The translations under genes and the position numbers were made by a program. Below are positions 25,552 to 34,447 of a stretch of 64,000 nt of DNA, in pieces. Source of the DNA: a virus; the IMG/VR virus record IMGVR_UViG_3300042870_001427, positions 1-64,000 of that record; one strand, given 5' to 3'. The notes below the pieces were generated by a model that searched no databases, was not told where the DNA came from, and was given only the letters and a program-made list of their open reading frames with translations. Every line of letters begins with the position of its first letter. The stretch's first letter is position 1.

Positions 25552-26856
25552 GTGGCACAATTTAGAACAGATCAACATAAGTTAGATTTCTCCAACAACA
25601 AGACCCGCTATGAGGTGATGATGTTGGATGATAGAATATCTCCGTCTGGTACGATGACGGATGCTTTTGGACGACTAAGAATATCTAGTCCGTTCACTAT
25701 TTTTGATAGCAATCATAGGTTTGCAGATAATGGATTATGGGCAACTTCTAATACAGCCGGAGGAACTTATGCTTTTATTACTAATCAGAGCACTGTAGGT
25801 CTTTCGGTTACCGCGGCAAGTGGTGCAGAGGTAATTAGAGAATCAAAACGAGTATTCTCTTATCAACCAGGTAAGTCATTACTGGTAATGAATACGTTTG
25901 TTATGAATACTCCACAAACTAATTTAAGACAAAGGGTTGGTTACTTTGGTGCCCAGAATGGGGTATATTTAGAAAACGATGGTGTTACTAATTATTTTGT
26001 TTTAAGAAGTTATATTTCGGGTAGTATAGTAGAACAAAGAATTGCGCAAGCAGACTGGAATCGTGATAAGTTTGATGGAACTGGCTATAGTGCTCAAACT
26101 GGAGGATCAGATCATACTGGTGGTATACGTGTTGATAGGTCAAATATTTTATGGTTTGATATTGAGTGGCTAGGTGTAGGTGATGTTCGGTGTGGGTTTG
26201 TGGTCGATGGTAAGATGGTTATTGCGCATGTGTTTCACAATGATAACGTAAACCTAACTCCATACATGACTACTGCATCTCTTCCAATACGGTACGAAAT
26301 CACAAATACTGGAGCAACCGCAGAGTTAAGTATGCTAAAACAAATTTGCTCTACAGTGATTTCTGAAGGTGGATATGAACTAAGAGGTACTCAGATATCT
26401 ATTGGTACAGATATTGTAACTCCTAAAACACTAGGTGCTGCTGGTGCCACCTACTCAATGGTGAGTATAAGATTAAAATCCACTAGATTAAATGCGGTAG
26501 TAATCCCATCTGCAGCCTCTGTACTTCCTGTATCGACAGGAAAATTTATGTGGAAATTAATTCAAAATGGAGTTACTTCGGGAGGGTCGTGGGTATCAGC
26601 TGGGAATGATTCAGCTGTAGAATATAATCTAACAGGCACATCTGTTACTGGCGGTCGAGTTGTTGCTAGTGGACTACTAACAACTACCAATCAATCAACT
26701 ATAAACGTTGATATATTGAGAGCTAGCCTTCTTAAATTTCAACTTGAAAGAGACAGTCTTGCAGGAACACCTGAGGAATTTATTATTGCAATGTCATCTG
26801 ATGGATCAGGCGACACAGCATATGCGACTTTAGATTGGGAAGAAGTGACAAGATAA
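25552..26856 (+). CDS. virion/adhesin-like protein
   Basis: 434 aa from GTG 25552, immediately after the spanin stop. Beta-rich, with DAFGRLRISSP near residue 39, WFDIEWLGVGDVRCGFV near 200 and a C-terminal jelly-roll-like pattern. This type occurs in aquatic T4-like phages as a particle or fibre-associated protein. Function is inference from composition and the neighbouring fibre and lysis genes. Confidence 0.55.
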   Translation: MAQFRTDQHKLDFSNNKTRYEVMMLDDRISPSGTMTDAFGRLRISSPFTIFDSNHRFADNGLWATSNTAGGTYAFITNQSTVGLSVTAASGAEVIRESKRVFSYQPGKSLLVMNTFVMNTPQTNLRQRVGYFGAQNGVYLENDGVTNYFVLRSYISGSIVEQRIAQADWNRDKFDGTGYSAQTGGSDHTGGIRVDRSNILWFDIEWLGVGDVRCGFVVDGKMVIAHVFHNDNVNLTPYMTTASLPIRYEITNTGATAELSMLKQICSTVISEGGYELRGTQISIGTDIVTPKTLGAAGATYSMVSIRLKSTRLNAVVIPSAASVLPVSTGKFMWKLIQNGVTSGGSWVSAGNDSAVEYNLTGTSVTGGRVVASGLLTTTNQSTINVDILRASLLKFQLERDSLAGTPEEFIIAMSSDGSGDTAYATLDWEEVTR

Positions 26857-26862
26857 TAAATA
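26855..26862 (+). promoter_or_regulatory. possible late promoter (AATAAATA)
   Basis: AATAAATA 19 nt before the endolysin ATG; TGAGGAA ribosome-binding site follows. One base from the T4 late consensus TATAAATA. Confidence 0.5.
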
Positions 26863-26880
26863 GTACAATGAGGAACTAAA

Positions 26881-27504
26881 ATGCAACTATCAAAAGAACA
26901 ATTAAAACAGTTACTACCTAAGAACCCTTACATCGATCAATGGCATCATGCCTTAGAGCAGTTACTACCAGATTATGAGATTAATACCGCCCAGCGTATT
27001 GCGGCTTTTATTGCCCAATGCGCCCATGAGTCCGGTGGGTTCACAGCACTACAAGAAAATTTAAACTACAAACCAGCAACACTACGTAAGCTGTTTAGTA
27101 AGTATTTTCCTACAGATGAGTTAGCCGCACAATATTGCGCAAGACCTAATAAACAGGAAGCTATTGCAAATAGAATCTATGCCTCTCGCATGGGTAATGG
27201 TGATGAGTCTTCTGGTGATGGATACAGATATCGTGGCCGCGGTTTAATTCAATTGACTGGTAAAGACAATTATACATTCTTTGCTGGTTCACTACAAATT
27301 TCTGTAGAAGAGGCTGCCGAATACATGGCAACGTTTGAAGGTGCAGCACAATCGGCATGCTGGTTCTGGGAGACAAATAACCTCAATCAATGGGCAGATA
27401 AAGGTGATATTGTAACCTTAACCAAACGTATCAACGGTGGTACTATTGGTCTTGATGATCGTATTAAGCATTACGAACATGCACTTCATGTCTTAGGAGT
27501 TTAA
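26881..27504 (+). CDS. GH19 chitinase-like endolysin
   Basis: 207 aa, no signal peptide, so release needs a holin. The catalytic acid lies in AHESGGF (E50); GDGYRYRGRGLIQLTG and NYTFF (about 119-140) are GH19 signatures; CWFWETNNLNQWAD and the segment KRINGG follow in family order. Cleaves peptidoglycan. A related GH19 domain is inside the virion protein at 60831. Lysis cassette: spanins before, membrane proteins after. Confidence 0.9.
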   Translation: MQLSKEQLKQLLPKNPYIDQWHHALEQLLPDYEINTAQRIAAFIAQCAHESGGFTALQENLNYKPATLRKLFSKYFPTDELAAQYCARPNKQEAIANRIYASRMGNGDESSGDGYRYRGRGLIQLTGKDNYTFFAGSLQISVEEAAEYMATFEGAAQSACWFWETNNLNQWADKGDIVTLTKRINGGTIGLDDRIKHYEHALHVLGV

Positions 27505-27505
27505 T

Positions 27506-27805
27506 ATGAATGATAGAAAATTATTTTATCTTGCTATTGGATTGCTTGTATTACCACTTGCATTAGCATTCTTTGGCGGTGATAGATTCCGTTATCCATG
27601 TCAAGACCCCGATAACTGGGAAAAAGATATTTGTAAACTACCAAAATGTGATGTGACAAGAACTTGTCCTGAACATATTTTTAAAGGTCAGCGTGACCCT
27701 AGACTAGGACCCCCAAAAGATGGACAAACTCAAGCACCTGCGCCAGTGGTTTCAACACCGGCTTGCCAAGCACTACCAACACAAGGAGCAAATTGTGGAA
27801 AATAA
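27506..27805 (+). CDS. secreted or membrane-anchored Cys-rich protein
   Basis: 99 aa. N-terminal hydrophobic segment (FYLAIGLLVLPLALAFFGG), then seven cysteines in a proline-rich tail, suggesting a periplasmic disulfide protein. One base after endolysin. Unknown; position suggests a lysis-related role. Confidence 0.6.
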   Translation: MNDRKLFYLAIGLLVLPLALAFFGGDRFRYPCQDPDNWEKDICKLPKCDVTRTCPEHIFKGQRDPRLGPPKDGQTQAPAPVVSTPACQALPTQGANCGK

Positions 27806-28289
27806 CGCGATCTATACTGAAGAACAATTAATGGCGAGACTGAAATTCTTTATTGGAATTTGCCTGGCCCTTACATTAACAGGTATTGTATTTGTTGTTC
27901 TTTATTCTATCATCTTTGTAACCCAGCCATTAAATGCTATTAGCCCTATTGACCAAAAATTCTTTGAGTTAATTATCCCTATCGCTACATTCCTGACTGG
28001 TACTCTGTCAGGTATTATGCTTGCCGGTGGCGATAAAGATGCACAAAAAGCTGCATTACAAGCTGCCAATAAAGGATGGGACAAACCACCAACACCGATA
28101 CAAAAAAATGAAACAACCAGCCCATCTTCCTTCTCTCCAGCACCTGGCTTTTCTCCAACAGTCACGAATTCGTGGGGATCACAATCCATGGGCGCAGGAG
28201 GCAGCTTTGGAAGCGTATCTCAACCCCAAGTCATCACAGGTTTTGGAGGCAAGCCAGCCCCAGCCCCAGCCCCACAACCAGAGCTCTAA
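27795..28289 (+). CDS. two-helix membrane protein, holin candidate
   Basis: 164 aa from GTG 27795, chosen because AAGGAG lies 6 nt upstream; the longer frame from 27720 overlaps the previous gene. Two transmembrane helices (about 16-42 and 58-80) and a cytoplasmic Pro/Ser/Gly-rich tail ending in a PAPAPAP repeat. Fits a class II holin layout, but the long tail is unusual. Confidence 0.55.
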   Translation: MENNAIYTEEQLMARLKFFIGICLALTLTGIVFVVLYSIIFVTQPLNAISPIDQKFFELIIPIATFLTGTLSGIMLAGGDKDAQKAALQAANKGWDKPPTPIQKNETTSPSSFSPAPGFSPTVTNSWGSQSMGAGGSFGSVSQPQVITGFGGKPAPAPAPQPEL

Positions 28290-28505
28290 ATGAACTTCTT
28301 TTCCAGTTTATTATCAGACGGTATAAATGGTACTGTCTCAAGCAAAAGAGTTGTTACACTATTAGCATTTCTAATATGTGCAGGAGGCTTTATTGCTATG
28401 GTATTAGGTTATCCATTAGACTCTAAAATTTATGATTCAATGATGTATATTGTGGTAGCAGGATTAGGGTTTACAGCATCAGAAAAATTCACTAAAAAGG
28501 AATAA
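28290..28505 (+). CDS. small two-helix membrane protein, holin-like
   Basis: 71 aa with two hydrophobic helices (about 22-40 and 48-63) and a basic end (EKFTKKE). Size and layout fit small holins. It directly follows the preceding candidate, so the two may act as holin and partner. Confidence 0.6.
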   Translation: MNFFSSLLSDGINGTVSSKRVVTLLAFLICAGGFIAMVLGYPLDSKIYDSMMYIVVAGLGFTASEKFTKKE

Positions 28506-28507
28506 AA

Positions 28508-28714
28508 ATGAAATCAGTAGTACTATCAATCGCATTGTTATTTGGTATGACAACCTCTGTGTACGCCGAGGCTGAAAAGACAAAGGTTTGTGTCGATGTT
28601 AAAGATAAAGAAGGCAAGCCTGTTAAAGATGCAAAAGGTAACGTCAAGCAGACATGTAAAGAAATGAAAGTGCATAAGAAGCTCGATGGAACCGCAGTAC
28701 CAGAGAAGAAATGA
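28508..28714 (+). CDS. small periplasmic protein
   Basis: 68 aa. Signal peptide with likely cleavage after VYA (about residue 20); the mature part is lysine-rich with two cysteines. Unknown. Confidence 0.6.
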   Translation: MKSVVLSIALLFGMTTSVYAEAEKTKVCVDVKDKEGKPVKDAKGNVKQTCKEMKVHKKLDGTAVPEKK

Positions 28715-28724
28715 GTTAAGGAAA

Positions 28725-28958
28725 ATGGAACTTTTCGATACAACTTCGAGGATTGCTGTCTTGGAAAATCAACTCAATAACTTAGGATCTGAATTGAAAG
28801 AATTCAGACAAGACTCGAAAGAGCAGCACAAACAAATGATGGAGAAGATCGACGACATAGATCAGCGTTTAAACACGATTGAGAGATGGCGTTGGATGAT
28901 CATCGGCGGTGCGGCTGTATTGGGGTTCTTACTTTCACACTTCATCAAGTATAATTGA
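28725..28958 (+). CDS. XhlA-like coiled-coil membrane protein
   Basis: 77 aa from ATG 28725 with TTAAGGA upstream; the frame from 28686 overlaps the previous gene. A charged coiled coil (5-52) followed by one C-terminal transmembrane helix (56-74, WMIIGGAAVLGFLLSHF), the layout of XhlA-type phage lysis proteins. Last of four membrane genes behind the endolysin. Confidence 0.7.
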   Translation: MELFDTTSRIAVLENQLNNLGSELKEFRQDSKEQHKQMMEKIDDIDQRLNTIERWRWMIIGGAAVLGFLLSHFIKYN

Positions 28959-28964
28959 GCAATA

Positions 28965-29031
28965 GTAGATTACAGATGTAGGTTAATATACAATCACTAT
29001 GTGATGACTGAAAACCTATATTATGATCTAC
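28965..29031 (+). promoter_or_regulatory. structured leader over the primase start codon
   Basis: Nested helices: GTAGAT (28965-28970) with ATCTAC (29026-29031), TGTAGGTT (28977-28984) with AACCTATA (29013-29020), and ATCAC (28993-28997) with GTGAT (29001-29005). The primase ATG (29023) lies between the outer two helices and no Shine-Dalgarno is visible, so folding may control translation. Confidence 0.45.
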
Positions 29032-30045
29032 ATTGACAACAAGTACATCGGGCTGATATCAGCCCGTCTTCCCCTGTTTAAACGCCGCAACGACTCCTAT
29101 AACTTTAGGTGTGTGCTATGCGGTGACTCACAAACACATAAACATAAGACCCGGGGATACATTTACAAGAAAGACAATAGTATGCTGTACTACTGTCACA
29201 ATTGTCATGCGTCGATGTCACTTGGTAACTTTCTAAAGATCATTGATCCGGAATTGTATAAGGAATATGTACAAGAGAATTTTATAGAGAAGAATGCCGC
29301 GGCAAATGTAATATCTAAACCTGATATTACCCAGATCGTCAGGCCTAAGTACATCACTGACTCACCATTGAAGAAACTCAAAAAGGTATCTCAACTAGAC
29401 TGGGACCATCCAGTCAAGAAGTATGTCAGCAAGAGAAAGATCCCAACCAAGTTCCACGCCAAGTTATTCTATGCACCTAAATTTAAAAGGTGGATCAATG
29501 AGATCATACCTGATAAGTTTAGTGATGTAGAGCATGATGAGCCGAGATTAATTATTCCGTTGATTGATAATGAGCAGAATTGTTTTGGTATACAGGGTAG
29601 GGGGTTTAAGTCTGACGGTATACGTTACATCACAATTATATTTGATGATACAAAGCCAAAGATTTACGGATTAGATGCGGTAGATTTTAATCAAAGAGTT
29701 TACGTGACCGAGGGTCCTATCGACTCTATGTTTCTACCAAATGCAATTGCCATGGCAGGTTCGGATGGGGTTAGAGTTATCAATGAGTTAGCAGGTAATA
29801 ATAAAAAGAATATTGTGTTCGTTTATGATAATGAACCACGCAATAAAGATATTTGCAAGATAATGGATAAAGTGATAGAGATGGGTTATAATACCACTTT
29901 CTGGCCCGATCATATCGAACAGAAAGATATTAACGATATGGTGTTGGCCGGTATTAAGCCAGTCGACATTAAATTAATTATAGACAACAATACATACGTA
30001 GACCTACAGGCGAAGATGAAAATGGTTACATGGAGGAAGTCATGA
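29023..30045 (+). CDS. 61: DNA primase, T4 gp61 type
   Basis: 340 aa. N-terminal zinc module: CVLC (C30, C33) and CHNC (C58, C61). The TOPRIM core follows: VTEGPIDSM (about 227-235) with the conserved glutamate and VFVYDNEPRN (about 265-274) with the D-x-N/D site. It makes RNA primers with the gp41 helicase encoded at 12110. Located far from gp41, as in many T4-like genomes. Confidence 0.9.
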   Translation: MIYIDNKYIGLISARLPLFKRRNDSYNFRCVLCGDSQTHKHKTRGYIYKKDNSMLYYCHNCHASMSLGNFLKIIDPELYKEYVQENFIEKNAAANVISKPDITQIVRPKYITDSPLKKLKKVSQLDWDHPVKKYVSKRKIPTKFHAKLFYAPKFKRWINEIIPDKFSDVEHDEPRLIIPLIDNEQNCFGIQGRGFKSDGIRYITIIFDDTKPKIYGLDAVDFNQRVYVTEGPIDSMFLPNAIAMAGSDGVRVINELAGNNKKNIVFVYDNEPRNKDICKIMDKVIEMGYNTTFWPDHIEQKDINDMVLAGIKPVDIKLIIDNNTYVDLQAKMKMVTWRKS

Positions 30046-30233
30046 GAATATTAAGTGAATTTATAAGTGATGATGGGGAGAGATCGGCTACTGTTCTTTA
30101 CGCCAACGAAACATCTTTCTGTATAGAGATGTATGAACATAAAGATATAAAAGAACGCAGGTACATTGATAATCATAGTCTTCAATACTGTGAAGATTGT
30201 GCAGAGAATTGGGTCAATGGGGTCATTAGATGA
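30042..30233 (+). CDS. hypothetical protein
   Basis: 63 aa from ATG 30042 (GGAGGA upstream, ATGA overlap with the primase stop). A pair CEDC near residues 51-54 could bind metal with other ligands. Unknown. Confidence 0.6.
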   Translation: MRILSEFISDDGERSATVLYANETSFCIEMYEHKDIKERRYIDNHSLQYCEDCAENWVNGVIR

Positions 30234-30919
30234 AGGTAAGAGTAATAAGCTTTTCAAAGCCAACCAGGGAGTTACAAAATGAAGGTCTCTACGACGTACA
30301 AGAACTCATCGCATTCTGTGCAAGAGTCTCGAACCCTGCAAACCAACTCAACCTCCAGACCTCAGAAAAACTCATCAAATACCTCATCAAGCACCAACAC
30401 TGGAGCCCCCTTGAGATGTGCAGCGCCTGTCTTGAAATCGAAACCACAAGAGATATCGCGCGGCAAATCCTCCGACATAGAAGTTTTAGTTTCCAGGAGT
30501 TCAGCCAGCGTTACGCAGACCCAACAAAAGATCTACAATTCGTACATCGAGAATTACGTCTTCAAGACCACAACAATAGACAGAACAGCATAGAGGTAGA
30601 CCTTAGGGATGATGAGTATAGATTTAAGGCGTACCAGTGGGAGAACATGCAGAAACGGGTGATCGAGGCAGCTTTAGATGCCTACAACTGGGCAACTGAC
30701 AACGGGGTAGCCAAGGAGCAAGCAAGGGCAGTTCTACCGGAAGGCCTGACCATGTCACGTATGTACATGAACGGAACTCTGCGTTCATGGATCCACTATA
30801 TACAACTACGATCATCCAACGGCACCCAAAAAGAACATATTGAAGTAGCTAGAGCATGCGCCGAGGTGATATCAGAAGTGTTTCCTCTAACACAACAACT
30901 AATACAAAACGGAGAATAA
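30230..30919 (+). CDS. thyX: flavin-dependent thymidylate synthase ThyX
   Basis: 229 aa. The ThyX signature RHRSFSFQEFSQRY (about 82-95) is intact (R-H-R-x-x-S-x-x-x-x-S-x-R). It makes dTMP from dUMP with FAD and methylene-tetrahydrofolate. It overlaps its neighbours and forms an operon with NrdA, linking dCMP deaminase, ribonucleotide reductase and thymidylate synthesis. Confidence 0.95.
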   Translation: MKVRVISFSKPTRELQNEGLYDVQELIAFCARVSNPANQLNLQTSEKLIKYLIKHQHWSPLEMCSACLEIETTRDIARQILRHRSFSFQEFSQRYADPTKDLQFVHRELRLQDHNNRQNSIEVDLRDDEYRFKAYQWENMQKRVIEAALDAYNWATDNGVAKEQARAVLPEGLTMSRMYMNGTLRSWIHYIQLRSSNGTQKEHIEVARACAEVISEVFPLTQQLIQNGE

Positions 30920-32734
30920 ATGGAACAGATAGTTCATGGTATCAGGGTAGACTATTCTCGCGATGCTTTGTTTGATGACTTGGGTATCAAACGATTACGC
31001 GAATCATACATGAAAGAGGACGAAAAATCACCGCAGGAGAGATTTGCGTATGTTTCTAAAGCGTTTGGTACAAATGATGCGCATGCCCAAAAACTTTACG
31101 AATACTCTAGTAAACATTGGCTGTCTTATTCTACCCCCATTCTTTCTTTTGGTAGGAGCTCCCGTGGTCTTCCTATTTCTTGTTTTCTTCCATATCTACA
31201 TGACAGCAGCGCGGGCTTGGTCGATACTTTGGCAGAAGTTAACTGGCTGAGCATGCTTGGCGGAGGAGTTGGAATTGGTATTGGGATTCGTTCTGCTGAT
31301 GATAAATCTGTTGGTGTTATGCCTCATCTTCGCACTTATGATGCATCCTCACTCGCCTACCGCCAAGGGCGGACTCGCCGCGGTAGTTATGCTGCTTACC
31401 TGGATATCTCTCATCCCGACATTCTCATATTTCTTGAAATGAGAAAGCCTACGGGTGATCCAAATATGAGAACCCAGAACTTACATCACGGTATTAACAT
31501 CACCGATGACTTTATGGTTAAGGTTGAAAAGAGTATGTTAGACCCTCTTGCCGATGACACCTGGGAGTTAAAAGACCCACACAACGGTGAGGTAAGGGAG
31601 GTAGTATCAGTCAGGGACTTGTGGCAGCGTATCTTAGAGACAAGAATGCTTACAGGTGAACCATACATTCACTTCATTGATACAAGTAATCGAATGATGC
31701 CTCAGTTCCAGAAGGATCTTGGGCTGAGTATCAAACAATCTAACCTGTGTTCGGAAATCATTCTACCAACAGATAAAGATAGGACGGCTGTATGCTGTCT
31801 ATCATCAGTTAACTTGGAGTACTATGATGAGTGGAAAAATGATCCTGACTTCCTTCTTGTTGTTGCTGAAATGCTTGACAATGTTCTTCAGTATTTTATT
31901 GATCATGCACCTTCCGCCGTTGAACGTGCAAGGTATTCTGCCGGTCGTGAGCGCAGCATTGGTGTCGGTGCTTTGGGCTGGCATGCTTATTTACAACGTA
32001 ATAATATACCGTGGGAATCAGCCATGGCAGTTGGAAGAAACCACCAAATCTTCAAGCACATAAAGAGTAAACTAGATGAAGCTAACCTATCACTCGGCAG
32101 TATTAGGGGCGAGGCTCCTGATTGTCATAACACTGGTCGTAGATTCGCTCATGTTATGGCTATTGCCCCTAATGCTAGCTCTTCCATTCTTATGGGCAAT
32201 ACAAGTCCTTCTATTGAACCTTATCGCGCAAACGCATATAGACAAGACACCCTAAGTGGTTCATCGTTGAATAAGAACAAGTGGTTTGATAAAGTTATCA
32301 TTAAATATTTACAACAAGGTAATCCAGAGCAGGCGTGTGACCAAGCAGAGGTGGATGAAATTTGGTCATCCATTATTGCCAATGATGGTAGTGTTCAGCA
32401 TCTGGATTGGTTGGATGATTGGACAAAGGATGTATTTAAGACGGCTATGGAAATTGACCAGCGCTGGGTAATACAACACGCCGCCGACAGACAGCAGTAT
32501 ATCGATCAAGCACAATCACTCAACATATTCTTCCGTCCTGATGTTAACATTAAGTACTTACACGCCGTTCATTTCCAGGCATGGAAGCAAGGACTAAAGA
32601 CACTTTACTACTGCCGTAGTGAGAAACTTGCCAAGGCCGATAAAGTATCTAAGAGAATTGAACGAATGGTCATACAGGAGTTAGATCTTAAAGCACTTAC
32701 CGAAGGTGATGTTTGTCTTGCATGTGAGGGGTAA
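30920..32734 (+). CDS. nrdA: class I ribonucleotide reductase large subunit
   Basis: 604 aa. Active-site NLCSEI (about 274-279: N, C, E), radical-path tyrosines in LYYCRSEK (about 563-570) and the C-terminal redox pair C599/C602. It is about 150 residues shorter than E. coli NrdA and begins at the catalytic domain, so the N-terminal ATP-cone that mediates dATP inhibition is missing. Works with NrdB at 34447; three small genes lie between. Confidence 0.95.
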   Translation: MEQIVHGIRVDYSRDALFDDLGIKRLRESYMKEDEKSPQERFAYVSKAFGTNDAHAQKLYEYSSKHWLSYSTPILSFGRSSRGLPISCFLPYLHDSSAGLVDTLAEVNWLSMLGGGVGIGIGIRSADDKSVGVMPHLRTYDASSLAYRQGRTRRGSYAAYLDISHPDILIFLEMRKPTGDPNMRTQNLHHGINITDDFMVKVEKSMLDPLADDTWELKDPHNGEVREVVSVRDLWQRILETRMLTGEPYIHFIDTSNRMMPQFQKDLGLSIKQSNLCSEIILPTDKDRTAVCCLSSVNLEYYDEWKNDPDFLLVVAEMLDNVLQYFIDHAPSAVERARYSAGRERSIGVGALGWHAYLQRNNIPWESAMAVGRNHQIFKHIKSKLDEANLSLGSIRGEAPDCHNTGRRFAHVMAIAPNASSSILMGNTSPSIEPYRANAYRQDTLSGSSLNKNKWFDKVIIKYLQQGNPEQACDQAEVDEIWSSIIANDGSVQHLDWLDDWTKDVFKTAMEIDQRWVIQHAADRQQYIDQAQSLNIFFRPDVNIKYLHAVHFQAWKQGLKTLYYCRSEKLAKADKVSKRIERMVIQELDLKALTEGDVCLACEG

Positions 32735-32737
32735 GCA

Positions 32738-33364
32738 ATGTCATTCCTAGTAGCTAATCTACCTACGGTTAAATGCTTTGTACGTAAAGAGTTTCTCTAT
32801 GATTTCGAAAAGGGGTTTGGAGAGCTTGTACCGTGCTGGTGGGTAAGCATAAAGTCACTACGGGGCCAAGCATTTCGTATTGAGGCATACTTAAACGAGT
32901 ACGGTGCACTCTACGATAAGTTACCGATACATGCATTCTGCTGGAAACAAATTGAAGGTGATCCATTACCCCTTGACTACCTACAATTATGGGATTGCAT
33001 TTCATACGATATAACTGTTATCAAAAAAGCACAACTTCAATCCATGAAGTGTAAGTTTAAAACTAAAGCAGGGAGTTGGATGTATGGGGAGTATCTATTT
33101 ACTGTGGATTCTTGTCATCCTGATTTCAACGTTCTAGACACTGGACTATCTGAAGACGTTGAAGATCACAAATCGTTTAATATCATTAAGTGTGATAACG
33201 GCCAGTTTGCTGCTCAACCTAACAATCGTCTTATTGTACTTGAACCAAGTAGTAACCCTAAAGAACTAAAGATGCCAGACTTTAGAGTGGCTACCAAGCG
33301 TTGGTCAGTTGAGACAGATCCAAAATGGGCGTTAGGGAGCACCAGTACAGTGATGTATGAGTAA
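32738..33364 (+). CDS. hypothetical protein conserved in T4-like phages
   Basis: 208 aa, with VPCWWVSIKSLRGQAF (about 30-45) and FRIEAYLNEYGALYDKLPIH. It resembles an uncharacterised T4-like phage protein often found near nrd genes. No catalytic motif visible. Confidence 0.65.
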   Translation: MSFLVANLPTVKCFVRKEFLYDFEKGFGELVPCWWVSIKSLRGQAFRIEAYLNEYGALYDKLPIHAFCWKQIEGDPLPLDYLQLWDCISYDITVIKKAQLQSMKCKFKTKAGSWMYGEYLFTVDSCHPDFNVLDTGLSEDVEDHKSFNIIKCDNGQFAAQPNNRLIVLEPSSNPKELKMPDFRVATKRWSVETDPKWALGSTSTVMYE

Positions 33365-33998
33365 ACCGGTCATCGCATTATTTTTACATCAACCTAAATG
33401 CTCGGTTCAATGTGGAAATGGTATGATGAAGGCACTAGGTGATAACTATAGATTTAAAATATTTGCCAAGCAAGAAATAGAGGATGACTTTTTCGATGAC
33501 GTTGACATAGTCGCATTCCCAGGCGGTGTTGGAGATTCTGATAGCTGGGATTACTTACTTAAAGGTAATTTAAACCTCATTCGTAAATACATTAAGGGTG
33601 GGGGAAGGTATCTTGGTATTTGTATGGGTGCATACTGGGCAGGAAAAGAATACTTTAATATTTTAGACCACGTAAAAGTAGAACAATACATTAAAAGACC
33701 AAACACCGATACCAGAAGACCTCATGCCAAGGCTATGAAGGTTAACTGGTTGGGTAAAGAGGAGAGAATGTTCTTCTTCGATGGATGTGCATTTGAGGGG
33801 GACAATTATGATACTGTTGCTACCTATCCCAACGGCGATGCAATGGCTATCATACAAGGAAGAATTGGATTGATCGGATGTCATCCAGAGAGTGAACCGG
33901 GATGGTATACATATCACTCATGGATGAAAAGCCATTATCATAATGGTGAACACCATAAACTACTGTTAGATTTTGTAGACAAATTAATAAAAAAATAA
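33357..33998 (+). CDS. class I glutamine amidotransferase-like (BPL_N type) protein
   Basis: 213 aa. GGRYLGICMGAYWAG (about 81-95) carries the nucleophile elbow cysteine; FPGGVGDSD sits upstream; GCHPESEPGWY (about 172-182) supplies a His and Glu. The order matches the BPL_N amidotransferase-like family. Substrate unknown. Overlaps the preceding gene by 8 nt. Confidence 0.7.
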   Translation: MSKPVIALFLHQPKCSVQCGNGMMKALGDNYRFKIFAKQEIEDDFFDDVDIVAFPGGVGDSDSWDYLLKGNLNLIRKYIKGGGRYLGICMGAYWAGKEYFNILDHVKVEQYIKRPNTDTRRPHAKAMKVNWLGKEERMFFFDGCAFEGDNYDTVATYPNGDAMAIIQGRIGLIGCHPESEPGWYTYHSWMKSHYHNGEHHKLLLDFVDKLIKK

Positions 33999-34006
33999 AG
34001 GACAAA

Positions 34007-34447
34007 ATGAAAAGAATAATTACAATCCTTATAGCAGCATGCATGGTATTACCTGCATTAGCGCAGAAACAAAAAATAGGAGTTACTTACGACGCTAACA
34101 TTACAAGAGTCATAGATGGTGATACAGTAGCATTTGAGGCTAATTGGTTACCTGAGCCACTAAAGAAAGAATTGTCTATAAGAGTATTCGGCGTCGATAC
34201 TCCTGAAAAAGGATTTAGAGCCAAGTGTGCAAGTGAGGATGCAAGAGGTCAAGCAGCATCTGCATTTACCAAACAGATGATTAACCAATCACAGAAAAGA
34301 CAAGTCGTTTTAATGGACTGGGACAAGTACGGGGGTAGAGTACTTGGTGATGTGTTGCTTAATGGGCAGAGTTTGCGTATAATGTTAATTCAAAACGGAT
34401 ACGCTCGAGAATATTATGGTGATGCAAAAACAAGCTGGTGTGAATAA
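34007..34447 (+). CDS. secreted thermonuclease-like (SNase) protein
   Basis: 146 aa with signal peptide (cleavage after ALA, about residue 20). SNase core: VIDGDTVAF (D of the active site), RVFGVDTPE (R, D, E) and DKYGGRVLGD (second R). All catalytic positions of Staphylococcal nuclease appear present. A phage-encoded exported nuclease could degrade host or competitor DNA in the periplasm; that role is inference. Stop overlaps nrdB start. Confidence 0.82.
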   Translation: MKRIITILIAACMVLPALAQKQKIGVTYDANITRVIDGDTVAFEANWLPEPLKKELSIRVFGVDTPEKGFRAKCASEDARGQAASAFTKQMINQSQKRQVVLMDWDKYGGRVLGDVLLNGQSLRIMLIQNGYAREYYGDAKTSWCE

